Assembly: GCF_042648145.1 (NCBI RefSeq)
Contig: NZ_JBHRWV010000002.1
Coordinates: forward strand, 186,001 to 250,000
Reading direction: 5' to 3'
Origin: Salinicoccus sesuvii
Lineage (GTDB): Bacteria > Bacillota > Bacilli > Staphylococcales > Salinicoccaceae
Length of the DNA: 64,000 nt
Numbering within the stretch: the first letter of the stretch is position 1; each line of letters starts with the position of its first letter. Below are positions 8,204 to 16,750 of the stretch, in pieces. The position numbers were made by a program, and so were the translations under genes. The notes below the pieces were generated by a model. The model did no database searches. It had not been told where the DNA came from and saw nothing but the letters and a program-made list of their open reading frames with translations.

Positions 8204-9334
8204 TTATGGCTTCATGACGACTTTGATGCAATCATCTTCGTGACCATTAAATATTTTGTACATCTTCTCAGCTTCCTTCAGTGGTACATTGTGAGTAATG
8301 ATGTCAGTTGGATCGATTTCTCCCTTCTCAACCATATCGTATAACTTAGGCATGAAGTGGATGACCGGTGCTTGACCGGATTTTACAATGACATTTCTCG
8401 AGAAGATTTGTGGGAGTGGGAACCCATTGGCTGGGGCTCCGTACACACCTGTCAGTTGGATCGTGCCAAACTTCTGTACACAGTCTGCAGCAGTGATTAT
8501 TGGATCGATGGTGCCGACTTGACCGCCGAGGGACTTAATACGATCCTTGACTGTGATTTCACCATCCATACCGACACAGTCAATGACGACTTCTGCACCG
8601 CCTTTAGTGGATTCATGGAGATGCTTACCAATATCATCATACGATTTGTAGTTGAAGGTTTCAACGTTGTTAGTGCGCTTCGCATGCTCAAGTCTTACTT
8701 CATTATGGTCAACGGCAATAACACGTGATGCACCTTTCATCCATGCGAACTTTTGCGTCATAAGACCGATAGGACCAGAACCGAGTACAATTACGGTATC
8801 TCCCTTTTTAACACCACTGTGTTCCACACTCCAATATGCTGTTGGCATTACGTCGGAGAGGAAAAGTACGCTTTCATCTTCGAGCTCACTTTCTTTGGGT
8901 ACTACGAACGATGTGAAATCAGCATAAGGTACTCTCAAGTATTCGGCCTGTCCGCCAGGATAGTTGCCAAATGCTTCTGAAAATCCGAAGTAAGCACCAG
9001 TATCTGCGTGTGGATTGGAATTATCACATTGACTTTCCATTTCATGCTTGCAGAAATGACATTCCCCACAACTGATATTGAAAGGAATAACAACGCGGTC
9101 GCCTTTTTTGATTTTTTTAACTCCTGGCCCGACTTCTTCGACAATCCCCATAGGTTCATGTCCGATAATGTAGTCGTCTGAAATTGGCATGTTTTTTCTG
9201 TAAAGGTGTAAATCGGATCCGCAGATGGCTGTGGAAGTGACACGGATTATCATATCTGTCCCTTCCTGAAGTTCAGGGGCTTTCATATTCTTGACTTTGA
9301 TTTTCTCGCTTCCTTGAACAGTAACAGCTTGCAT
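8204..9334 (-). CDS. Zinc-dependent alcohol dehydrogenase, formaldehyde-dehydrogenase-like
   Basis: Medium-chain zinc dehydrogenase of 376 residues. Catalytic-zinc ligands are Cys38 (AICGSD), His59-Glu60 (GHEPMGIVEEVG) and probably Asp161 (LSDVMPTAYW). Structural-zinc cysteines are Cys89, 92, 95 and 103 (CGECHFC...C). The NAD(P) fold has VIVLGSGPIGLM (about 181-192). The ~20-residue insert before EYLRVPYAD and the LSDVMPTAYW motif point to the glutathione-independent formaldehyde dehydrogenase-like branch rather than ethanol dehydrogenase. Substrate is uncertain. AAGGATG precedes the minus-strand ATG. The unrecognised gene at 9403-9981 lies 68 bases upstream on the same strand. Confidence 0.9.
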   Translation of the reverse strand: MQAVTVQGSEKIKVKNMKAPELQEGTDMIIRVTSTAICGSDLHLYRKNMPISDDYIIGHEPMGIVEEVGPGVKKIKKGDRVVIPFNISCGECHFCKHEMESQCDNSNPHADTGAYFGFSEAFGNYPGGQAEYLRVPYADFTSFVVPKESELEDESVLFLSDVMPTAYWSVEHSGVKKGDTVIVLGSGPIGLMTQKFAWMKGASRVIAVDHNEVRLEHAKRTNNVETFNYKSYDDIGKHLHESTKGGAEVVIDCVGMDGEITVKDRIKSLGGQVGTIDPIITAADCVQKFGTIQLTGVYGAPANGFPLPQIFSRNVIVKSGQAPVIHFMPKLYDMVEKGEIDPTDIITHNVPLKEAEKMYKIFNGHEDDCIKVVMKP

Positions 9335-9402
9335 TTATTGACACATCCTTTTAAATGAGTATTGCATACACTATTCCCTAGGATGAAGTGGGTAAACATT
9401 TG

Positions 9403-9981
9403 CTAGGCAGAAATGCACACAACGTCAAACGGAATGCTACCAATTAATGCCGTCTTTTGCTCTTCCGTGGAAACAACCGGTATGATTGTAATCCGCTTCT
9501 TGGCATGAATTTTTAGCTTAGCCAAAGGTTGGAGCTGCTTGTAGTCGTTGAGGTCGTGTTCACGGAGGTCGTACATTACTCCTGACACATCATGGCTGAT
9601 CAGTTCGTCAAGCAATCGGCTTTGCAAAAAAGCAGGAACCTTACTGAAACTTGGTCCTACGATGAGGTGTCGCATACCGACCAGTTTCGACAGCTCACTA
9701 ACAAAACGCAAGTTAATATGGTGGTACCCATCCTCAAAAATCTGGTCTGTGATGAAGCCATCCACACCCTCAAGCATGCGCATGGTTTCTATAATGATAT
9801 TACCGAGAAGAAATGGGTCTGTCTCTTCCCAGTGGTTCAGTGCAACAAACAGCTCACTATTCGGATGTAACATCTTCTTCATGGCAGGTAGCGCGAGATT
9901 GGGCGCACTGAAGTCTTGGCGCGCCAATATTTCGGATGTATGGTTTTCTGATAAAACATGGCTGCGAATAATTGTTTTCAT
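9403..9981 (-). CDS. Unrecognised 192-residue alpha/beta protein
   Basis: I do not recognise the family. A minus-strand GTG at 9990 overlaps the ribosome site GGAGAGG, so the ATG at 9981 (MKTIIRSH...) eight bases from it is preferred. The sequence alternates helices with short hydrophobic strands: TIIRSHVL, ELFVALNH, GFITDQIF, HLIVGPSF, GVMYDLREH, ITIIPVV and DVVCISA. That pattern would suit a (beta/alpha) barrel or similar fold of about seven strands. Acidic and histidine residues sit at strand ends (TDQIFEDGYHH, YDLREHD). There is no signal peptide or membrane segment. It is probably cotranscribed with the downstream alcohol dehydrogenase, though a link in function is only a guess. Confidence 0.65.
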   Translation of the reverse strand: MKTIIRSHVLSENHTSEILARQDFSAPNLALPAMKKMLHPNSELFVALNHWEETDPFLLGNIIIETMRMLEGVDGFITDQIFEDGYHHINLRFVSELSKLVGMRHLIVGPSFSKVPAFLQSRLLDELISHDVSGVMYDLREHDLNDYKQLQPLAKLKIHAKKRITIIPVVSTEEQKTALIGSIPFDVVCISA

Positions 9982-10080
9982 GTATGTCACCTCTCCAAAA
10001 TTGTATCATAACAATGAATGATTCTGTGTTGCTTGGGGTAAAGAAATACCATGCAGTAACAAATGGAAAGGAAGGATTTT

Positions 10081-10767
10081 ATGAAACTGAGTTATCATGG
10101 CCATTCGATCGTAATGCTCGAAAGTAATGGGTCCAAAGCAATTGTAGATCCGTTTATTAACGGTAATGAATTGACGGATCTCGTTGCCGGGGACGTAGAA
10201 GTAGATTACATTTTGCTGACACACGGTCACAACGATCATGTTGGCGATACCGTCGAGATTGCAAAAAAGAACAACGCAACAGTTGTAGCGCCGGTCGAGC
10301 TGGCTGGACATCTCGAAGGCAAAGGTCTCGAAACCATAGGTATGAATATCGGTGGCAGCAAGAGTTTCGAATTCGGCACCATCAAATTCGTTCATGCATT
10401 CCACAGCTCAAGCTTTACAGAGGATGATGGCAGTATCCAGTACACAGGAATGCCGACAGGCATCATCTTAGAAGCTGGCGACAAGAAGATTTATCATGCC
10501 GGGGATACGGGCATATTCGGAGATATGAAGCTGATTTCAGAACTCAATGGCCCCTTTGATGTGGCTTTCGTACCGATTGGCGACCACTTCACTATGGGAA
10601 TAGATGATGCTGTTTATGCAACAGATGAATTAATAAAACCGAAAATTGTTGTTCCTGTACATTACAATACTTTCCCACCGATTAAACAGGACGGAGAAAC
10701 ATTTAAGAGTAGGTTGTCAACGACATGCCAAGTACTCAATCCAGGTGAAACGGTGGATTTTAACTAG
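10081..10767 (+). CDS. ytkL: UPF0173 metal-dependent hydrolase (YtkL type)
   Basis: Metallo-beta-lactamase-fold hydrolase of 228 residues. The family motif T-H-G-H-N-D-H is present (about 48-54), with a further metal Asp in AGDTGIF and a terminal HYNTFPPI. The N-terminus MKLSYHGHS is characteristic of UPF0173. An in-frame ATG at 10063 precedes the ribosome site GGAAGG, so the start at 10081 is chosen. Substrate is unknown for the family. The gene has the same place in Staphylococcus and Bacillus, upstream of the CBS-domain gene. Confidence 0.92.
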   Translation: MKLSYHGHSIVMLESNGSKAIVDPFINGNELTDLVAGDVEVDYILLTHGHNDHVGDTVEIAKKNNATVVAPVELAGHLEGKGLETIGMNIGGSKSFEFGTIKFVHAFHSSSFTEDDGSIQYTGMPTGIILEAGDKKIYHAGDTGIFGDMKLISELNGPFDVAFVPIGDHFTMGIDDAVYATDELIKPKIVVPVHYNTFPPIKQDGETFKSRLSTTCQVLNPGETVDFN

Positions 10768-10790
10768 TTGATGAGAATATAATGGAATCA

Positions 10791-10822
10791 AGGGGAGCAC
10801 CCGGAGTGGTGTTCCTTATTTT
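10791..10822 (+). terminator. Hairpin with T-run after ytkL
   Basis: GGGGAGCACC pairs with GGTGTTCCTT through several G-U pairs around a short CGGAG-type loop, followed by ATTTTTA. It is a weaker stem than others in the window but correctly placed. Confidence 0.55.
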
Positions 10823-10846
10823 TATACATGATTGCCAGGTGATTGT

Positions 10847-12112
10847 ATGTCAAAGCATGATGAAATACTGGAATATATCTATAGTCTTCCGGAAGGTGCG
10901 AAAATATCGGTTCGTCAAATATCAGCACATCTCGAAGTCTCAGATGGTACGAGCTATCGCGCGATAAAAGATGCCGAGAAGGAAGGGCTGGTTAAGACCA
11001 TCGAACGGGTGGGCACAATCAGAGTCGCACCGAAAGAGCAGTACATAGAAGGTAACCTGAGTTTTGAACAGGTGAACCGGGTGATTGAGGGGAAAGTGCT
11101 CGCAGGTACGCGGGGGCTGGAACGGGAGATCAGCAAATTTATTATTGGTGCCATGCGCACAGACGCGCTTGAGAGTTATCTCGAGGAAGGCGCGCTTTTA
11201 ATTGTAGGAAATCGTGAGGATGCCCAGTGGCGCGCTCTTGAGAGCCATTCCGGCATCCTCATCACCGGTGGGTTCGGCGCTGACGCTGAAATACTGAAGC
11301 GGGCTGAAGCATTGTCACTGCCAGTCATCTCGACAACTGCCGATACTTTTTCAGTTGCATCTCTTATCCAAAGAGAACTCTACAGTGTACTCATGATGAC
11401 CAATGTCATTACGGCAAGCGACCTGGTCATCAGGCAGGATGAGTATGTATATGATGTTTTTACCGATCGGAATAAGGAGTACTTCCCCGCAGACCAGATG
11501 ACGATACTGACCGAAGCGGGTAAGTTTCGTGGCATCATCCAATCATCAGAACTTCATAAGCTCGGACAAAAGGATGCACACACGCGCATATCGGACATTG
11601 TCGCCAGCACTTCGAGTACGTTGCAAAGTCTGAGGCAGCTGATGAGTTGGCACCAGCTTAACATTCTTCCGGTCATGGACGAGGAGCGCACATTGATCGG
11701 TATCGTGCACAGACGCGATGTATTCAGGCAGCGGGAGCCAAGAAAGCTTGGTGGTGGCATCAATGCCGAAAATTTGATTGACAGGGAAATTCGGATCGAG
11801 GACAACCGGATCCATCTTAGGGTTATGCCGTTTATGACGGATGAGTACGGCAGCATCGCACAGTCCGAACTGATGCGGCTAATCGAGCGGTTAACCGAGG
11901 TGGTGCTTCGAAGTCATGATATTTATAGTTATCATATCGACACCCTCAATTTCATGAACATCAAATTGGTCCAGCTATATCAGGAGCTCGTTATCGAAGG
12001 CAACATACTAGATCTCGGTGACCAGTTTCTAAGACTCGAAGTAGAAGCGCGCTCTAACGATGGTATCTATTCGAAGGCGACGCTACTTATCCAGCACTAT
12101 AAAGAAAAATAG
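10847..12112 (+). CDS. ytoI: HTH-DRTGG-CBS-hotdog regulatory protein (YtoI type)
   Basis: Four-part protein of 421 residues. A winged helix is at about 1-65 (SVRQISAHLEVSDGTSYRAIKDAEKEGLV). A DRTGG-like domain follows at about 66-185 (LAGTRGLEREISKFIIGAM, ITGGFGAD). A CBS pair comes at about 190-305 (ending LIGIVHRRDVFRQ), then a hotdog-fold domain of the thioesterase/MaoC type to the end. This architecture is that of Bacillus YtoI and its staphylococcal counterpart. CBS domains usually sense adenine nucleotides, so a nucleotide-responsive regulator is inferred, with unknown target. The ATG at 10847 sits five bases after AGGTG. An upstream TTG at 10832 is less likely. Confidence 0.88.
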   Translation: MSKHDEILEYIYSLPEGAKISVRQISAHLEVSDGTSYRAIKDAEKEGLVKTIERVGTIRVAPKEQYIEGNLSFEQVNRVIEGKVLAGTRGLEREISKFIIGAMRTDALESYLEEGALLIVGNREDAQWRALESHSGILITGGFGADAEILKRAEALSLPVISTTADTFSVASLIQRELYSVLMMTNVITASDLVIRQDEYVYDVFTDRNKEYFPADQMTILTEAGKFRGIIQSSELHKLGQKDAHTRISDIVASTSSTLQSLRQLMSWHQLNILPVMDEERTLIGIVHRRDVFRQREPRKLGGGINAENLIDREIRIEDNRIHLRVMPFMTDEYGSIAQSELMRLIERLTEVVLRSHDIYSYHIDTLNFMNIKLVQLYQELVIEGNILDLGDQFLRLEVEARSNDGIYSKATLLIQHYKEK

Positions 12113-12141
12113 ACAAGTGAGCACTCACTTGTCTATTTTTT
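12111..12141. terminator. Bidirectional terminator ytoI / ytpI
   Basis: AGACAAGTGAG pairs perfectly with CTCACTTGTCT (12111-12121 and 12124-12134) over a two-base apex and is followed by ATTTTTTG. It overlaps the stop codons of both convergent genes. Confidence 0.88.
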
Positions 12142-12480
12142 GTTCTTGCGATTGAAATCTGCCCACGCTTTATCTTCAATAGGTATGTTACCTTTGAAAT
12201 ATTTCCTTGCAGCATTGAAATGCCATATATTATACGCACCGAAAACGATGAACAGTGCACCGATAATATAGGACACAGCCGTAGGAAACTGGATGATCGT
12301 ATTTAGACCAAAGGACAGTATCAATGTACCAAGCCAGATTCTTGATATGCTGTTATAATATGCTTTTCTTACATCACGTTCGCTTCTAATCTTCCTGATC
12401 TTATAGACGATGAACATGAAGAGGCTGAGAAGCAGTAGGGTGACGAGAAAGGATACAGCAATCTGATAAGACATTTCCAT
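12133..12480 (-). CDS. ytpI: YtpI family membrane protein
   Basis: Small integral membrane protein of 115 residues with three hydrophobic segments: AVSFLVTLLLLSLFMFIVY, IWLGTLILSFGLNTIIQF and AVSYIIGALFIVFGAYNIW. A basic loop (KIRKIRSERDVRKAYY) and a charged C-terminus follow. Size, topology and position opposite nrnA match YtpI of Bacillus. The ATG at 12480 has GGAG at proper spacing. The in-frame ATG at 12495 has its purine-rich stretch directly adjacent and is less convincing. No function is known for the family. Confidence 0.8.
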   Translation of the reverse strand: MEMSYQIAVSFLVTLLLLSLFMFIVYKIRKIRSERDVRKAYYNSISRIWLGTLILSFGLNTIIQFPTAVSYIIGALFIVFGAYNIWHFNAARKYFKGNIPIEDKAWADFNRKNKK

Positions 12481-12557
12481 CGGATACAACTCCATTCCTT
12501 AATGTAGTATAATTTATTATATTAGCCAAGTAAATCCAAACAGAAGGAGATTTTCAA

Positions 12558-13520
12558 TTGTTCACAGAATATATAAATCACTATACATCTCTTAGAGAAA
12601 ACTATAAGAAGTTGCTCAATATGATCAACAGTTACGATGAGATTATCATAATGCGTCATCTGAGACCGGATCCAGATGCCATTGGATCTCAACTTGCATT
12701 AAAAGAAATTTTGAAATGCGTCTTTCCTAATAAGAAGGTGACAGCACTCGGTGAAAGTGAAGCCTCCTTGGAATTTCTCGGGAAGATGGATACAGCGACG
12801 TCTGTTGAACAACCGCTTCTCATTGTGGTGGACACAGCAGGGGTTGGGCGGATTGACGGAGATATATCCGTTGGAGATAAGGTCGTCAAAATCGATCATC
12901 ACCCGAACCATGAGCCATATGGAGATATCAATATTGTCGAGACCGGTGTTTCATCCACTTCTGAGCTCATCTTCTTGCTTGCGAGTGCATGGGGATTCGA
13001 TAATGACTATATAAACGATGTTTCAGCGCGACTCTTGTTCTCGGGTATCGTTGGAGATACCGGCAGGTTCCTGTTCAATAACACGAGCACATTGACACTT
13101 AAAGTGGCTTCCGAGTTAAGGAAGTTTGATTTTGACGCTGCTCAGGATATGACGGAAATGAACAAGCAGTCTTTGGACCAGTTTAAATTCAAAGGTTACC
13201 TGATCAATAACTTCGAAATGACGGATAAAGGGGTCCTTCATGTATGGGTACCGCGCTCAGTACTCTCTGACTATGAGCTTACAAGCAATGAAGCGAGCAT
13301 GCACGTTAACATCTATAGAGAAATAGATGAGGCTAAAATATGGTTTATGGCAGTGGAAGAGGCAGATAATATCCGTGTCAGAGTACGCTCCAAAGAGACG
13401 GTCATCAACGATGTTGCAGAATCATTCGGTGGCGGTGGCCATCCGTTGGCAAGTGGTGTCAGTATTGCTTCATATGAAGAGTTACAGTTGCTGATTGAGG
13501 CGTTGGATAGCAAACTTTAA
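12558..13520 (+). CDS. nrnA: Bifunctional oligoribonuclease / pAp phosphatase NrnA
   Basis: DHH/DHHA1 phosphoesterase of 320 residues that degrades nanoRNA oligomers and dephosphorylates pAp. Motifs visible are RHLRPDPDAIGSQ (I), VVDTAG (II), KIDHHPNHEPYG (the DHH motif, about 114-125) and the C-terminal RNA-binding FGGGGHPLASG. The start is TTG, seven bases after AAGGAGA, and no ATG fits. dnaE begins 14 bases after the stop, so the two are probably cotranscribed. The nrnA-dnaE order is conserved in Bacillus and Staphylococcus. Confidence 0.95.
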   Translation: MFTEYINHYTSLRENYKKLLNMINSYDEIIIMRHLRPDPDAIGSQLALKEILKCVFPNKKVTALGESEASLEFLGKMDTATSVEQPLLIVVDTAGVGRIDGDISVGDKVVKIDHHPNHEPYGDINIVETGVSSTSELIFLLASAWGFDNDYINDVSARLLFSGIVGDTGRFLFNNTSTLTLKVASELRKFDFDAAQDMTEMNKQSLDQFKFKGYLINNFEMTDKGVLHVWVPRSVLSDYELTSNEASMHVNIYREIDEAKIWFMAVEEADNIRVRVRSKETVINDVAESFGGGGHPLASGVSIASYEELQLLIEALDSKL

Positions 13521-13534
13521 AGGGGGCACGCCCT

Positions 13535-16500
13535 ATGATCAATTTGAATGTTCACAGCTGTTACGAATTCCTAAACAGCAATATTAGAATCGATCCGTTG
13601 CTCAGGAAGGTGTCAGGCGACGATCAGCTAGCTGTTGCATTGACCGATCTGAACCGCCTGCATGGCATCTATCATTTTGTTAAGAGGGCGGAGCACTTCG
13701 GTGTAAAGCCACTAATCGGTATGGAGATAAAGATCGACGATCAGCTGGATGGCATTCCGCTTGTACTGATTGCGAAGAACACTGCAGGTTACCTAGAACT
13801 GGTGCGCCTGTCGGCCATGCTTTCTTATAAGGATCTCGAGTACACGCCGGAGAACTATCTATTTAAAAATATTCATGACTGCGTTGCGGTTGCCAAAACA
13901 AATCAAGGGGCAACTTTGCTTGACTCTATTCCAATCAATGAAGCGGACCGCTACACGTCCCATGAAATATCCGATCACGGCTACCAACGTGTCTATATGA
14001 AGCAGGCAAACTACATTGAACCGGAAGACCTTTCAGCACAGACGGTGCTCAATGCCATTCGTGATAATAAAAGGATGGCACCGGAGGCCCTTGGTTCGGG
14101 TAGTGGGGACCATTACATTAGAACTAGAGAAGATGTAACTGAAGAAGAAAGACATTTTCTTCAAGGCAACTTGACGCTGGTTGAGAAATGTAACGTCACT
14201 TTGCCAAAGACGCGGCGTACATTGCCGCATTTTCCACATAAGGACAACTCAGATTCAAAAGATTTCTTATGGCAGATGCTGATGGACCAGTTCAAACAAA
14301 AAACCGACGGTAGCGATAAATATATGGAACGCATGAAGTATGAATATGAGATCATCGTGGAGATGGGCTACGAGGACTACTTTCTAATCGTTCAAGATGC
14401 TGTTAATCACGCCAAAAGATCAGGCATCTACGTCGGTCCTGGTAGGGGGTCATCCAGTGCCAGCCTGGTGTCATTCCTCTTAAATATTACAGAAATCGAT
14501 CCGCTGAAGTATCATCTATTGTTCGAACGCTTCCTTAACCCAGAACGTGTGACAATGCCTGATATCGATATCGACTTTGAGGATACGAGAAGGGATGAGG
14601 TTGTGGCATATTTGATTGATAAGTACGGTGAGATGAATGTTGCCCATATTGTGACCTATGGCACATTGAGCGCCAAAATGGCTGCCCGAGATGTCGGGCG
14701 GGTACTCGGTTTTGGTGACGATGAACTAAAGATGATTTCAAATATCATCCCTGATGCACCGGGTACGACACTCGAAGATGCTTTTTCAACAAAAGAGTTT
14801 CAATCGCTCATGGAGGCGGATCAAAAGTACGGTATTTATGCAACGCTATGCCGCAAAATAGAAGGGTTGCCCCGTCACACATCAACGCACGCAGCGGGTG
14901 TGTTACTGAGTGAAGAACGCTTGACTGGCAGTGTGCCTGTAATTTTCAGTGAAGGGTATACACTCAGTCAATGGCCGATGAATGAAGTCGAAGGCTCTGG
15001 GTTGCTCAAGATTGATATTCTTGGTCTTAGGAACCTCTCGCTTCTAAAATATATGGTCAACCAGATCAGACGGACGGAGGCAAACTTCACCTTGGACAAC
15101 ATCCCGGATGATGATCCGAAAGTATACCGGCTGCTCGGCCGCGGTATGACGCTTGGTATCTTCCAGCTGGAGTCAGACGGGATCCGGAAGGTCATTCGAG
15201 ATATGAAGCCGGAACAGTTTTTGGATATTGTTGCTGTCAATGCATTGTATCGTCCGGGTCCGATGAAGGAGATAACTAATTATATCGAAGGGAAAAGTAA
15301 TCCTTCGTCAGTGAAATACCCACACGTTGACATAAAAGATATACTTAAAGAAACTTATGGGGTCATCGTCTACCAAGAGCAGATTATGCAAATTGCTGCC
15401 AAGATTGCCGGATACTCCTATGCGGAAGCAGACATACTGAGACGTGCGATGAGTAAAAAGGATAGAGAGACGCTTGAGCAGGAGCGCGGGAAGTTCGAAA
15501 AAGGAGCAGTCGATAATGGATACAGCAGCAATGTCGGACGTCATATATTCAATCTGATACTCGAATTTGCGGACTACGGTTTTCCGAAAAGCCACGCTGT
15601 TGCCTATAGTAGAATTTCTTATATGCTTGCCTATATTAAAGCGATATATCCTGAAATTTTCTACGCTGTGATACTTTTTCACCACTTTGGTAACGATACG
15701 AAAGTAAAGCAGGTCATCAGTGAAATGAAACTTAGGCGCATCCGAATGCATCCACCGGATATCAACCGTTCATGGTGGAGCAACCAACCGGCGGATGGTG
15801 TCCAAATTGGATTTTCTATGATTCGCGGGGTGACGCGCCGTATGGCAGAAGCCATTATTGAAGCACGCAGTGATGGCCCATTCACAGACCTCTATGATTT
15901 GAAAACACGCGTTAGTAAAGTGCCATTGAACCGGAAGACGCTGACCCAGCTCATACTTTCCGGTGCGCTCGACAGTTTTGAAGAGAACCGGAAAACCATG
16001 CTTCAGACTCTACCCATGTTGGATGATCTGAATACTGAGGAGTACGCACACGATTCGTTCCTAAGCACGCTCGGATTCAGTATCAAAAAAGAGTACAGTT
16101 ACTCTGAAGAGATGGACGAAATAGAAAAAGTGGAAGGGGAAAAAGAAGTATTCGGATTTCATCTGTCGGATCACCCGGTTATTACAGTACAAAAGTCGCT
16201 ACAGTATATCCCTTTTTCACTTCTCCATCAGAAAAGCCAGGGAACCTATCTAGTCTTCTTCGAAAATATAAAAGTGATACGTACAAAAAAAGGCCAAAAC
16301 ATGGCGTTTGTTAGAATCTCTGATGGACACCAGGAAATGGAAGGTGTTATATTTCCAAAAGTCTATTTCAATGTCCACAGTAAGCTGACAGGAAAAATTT
16401 CTGCGGTATCGGGACGAATGGAGACCCGCAACTCCGACCCGCAACTCATCATCGAAGATGTACAGGATCTGGATGCCTTCAAACATAGCCACATCCAATC

Positions 16501-16678
16501 GACGAAAAAAATCGTTATCCGTAACTCTGAAAGTTACGCACTGGACGGTATCTTGGGAGCAGAGGGCATCACGGTATTTGACTTTGACAACCAGCAGAAG
16601 CTTGGTAATATTGAAGCATCCAGTATCGACAGACTACTAGAGACAATCGAATTGTCGGATATTCGTCTACTTACCTGA
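13535..16678 (+). CDS. dnaE: DNA polymerase III subunit alpha, DnaE type
   Basis: Error-prone or lagging-strand initiating replicative polymerase (1047 residues), the second polymerase alongside PolC in Firmicutes. The N-terminal PHP domain starts NVHSCYEFLNSNI. The first His of the usual HxH is Asn here, as in S. aureus DnaE, so PHP metal binding is probably lost. The polymerase core has GPGRGSSSASLV and the catalytic PDIDIDF loop (about 343-349). LPRHTSTHAAG, a helix-hairpin-helix region and an OB-fold (GQNMAFVRISDG) follow. The ribosome site is GGGGG. The gene ends 72 bases before the malic enzyme start. Confidence 0.97.
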   Translation: MINLNVHSCYEFLNSNIRIDPLLRKVSGDDQLAVALTDLNRLHGIYHFVKRAEHFGVKPLIGMEIKIDDQLDGIPLVLIAKNTAGYLELVRLSAMLSYKDLEYTPENYLFKNIHDCVAVAKTNQGATLLDSIPINEADRYTSHEISDHGYQRVYMKQANYIEPEDLSAQTVLNAIRDNKRMAPEALGSGSGDHYIRTREDVTEEERHFLQGNLTLVEKCNVTLPKTRRTLPHFPHKDNSDSKDFLWQMLMDQFKQKTDGSDKYMERMKYEYEIIVEMGYEDYFLIVQDAVNHAKRSGIYVGPGRGSSSASLVSFLLNITEIDPLKYHLLFERFLNPERVTMPDIDIDFEDTRRDEVVAYLIDKYGEMNVAHIVTYGTLSAKMAARDVGRVLGFGDDELKMISNIIPDAPGTTLEDAFSTKEFQSLMEADQKYGIYATLCRKIEGLPRHTSTHAAGVLLSEERLTGSVPVIFSEGYTLSQWPMNEVEGSGLLKIDILGLRNLSLLKYMVNQIRRTEANFTLDNIPDDDPKVYRLLGRGMTLGIFQLESDGIRKVIRDMKPEQFLDIVAVNALYRPGPMKEITNYIEGKSNPSSVKYPHVDIKDILKETYGVIVYQEQIMQIAAKIAGYSYAEADILRRAMSKKDRETLEQERGKFEKGAVDNGYSSNVGRHIFNLILEFADYGFPKSHAVAYSRISYMLAYIKAIYPEIFYAVILFHHFGNDTKVKQVISEMKLRRIRMHPPDINRSWWSNQPADGVQIGFSMIRGVTRRMAEAIIEARSDGPFTDLYDLKTRVSKVPLNRKTLTQLILSGALDSFEENRKTMLQTLPMLDDLNTEEYAHDSFLSTLGFSIKKEYSYSEEMDEIEKVEGEKEVFGFHLSDHPVITVQKSLQYIPFSLLHQKSQGTYLVFFENIKVIRTKKGQNMAFVRISDGHQEMEGVIFPKVYFNVHSKLTGKISAVSGRMETRNSDPQLIIEDVQDLDAFKHSHIQSTKKIVIRNSESYALDGILGAEGITVFDFDNQQKLGNIEASSIDRLLETIELSDIRLLT

Positions 16679-16683
16679 ATCTG

Positions 16684-16712
16684 TTGTCACGTAATTCGGA
16701 TAATGTTAATAT
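16684..16712 (+). promoter_or_regulatory. Sigma-A promoter of the malic enzyme cluster
   Basis: TTGTCA (16684-16689) and TAATAT (16707-16712) are 17 bases apart. The predicted start point, around 16719, lies inside the FadR-type palindrome. It follows the dnaE stop at once. Confidence 0.7.
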
Positions 16713-16716
16713 TATT

Positions 16717-16731
16717 AGTGGTATGACCACT
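16717..16731. promoter_or_regulatory. FadR-type GntR operator
   Basis: The palindrome AGTGGTATGACCACT contains TGGTATGACCA, an exact fit to the FadR-subfamily consensus TnGTnnnACnA. It covers the predicted transcription start of a cluster that itself encodes a FadR-type regulator (17977-18411), so repression and autoregulation are likely. Confidence 0.7.
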
Positions 16732-16750
16732 CAAGAAAGGAAGATCAATA

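Noticed and set aside
13535..13600. Asn in place of the first PHP-domain His in DnaE as a unique defect
   Set aside because: S. aureus DnaE has the same Asn, so it is a lineage trait rather than a novelty.
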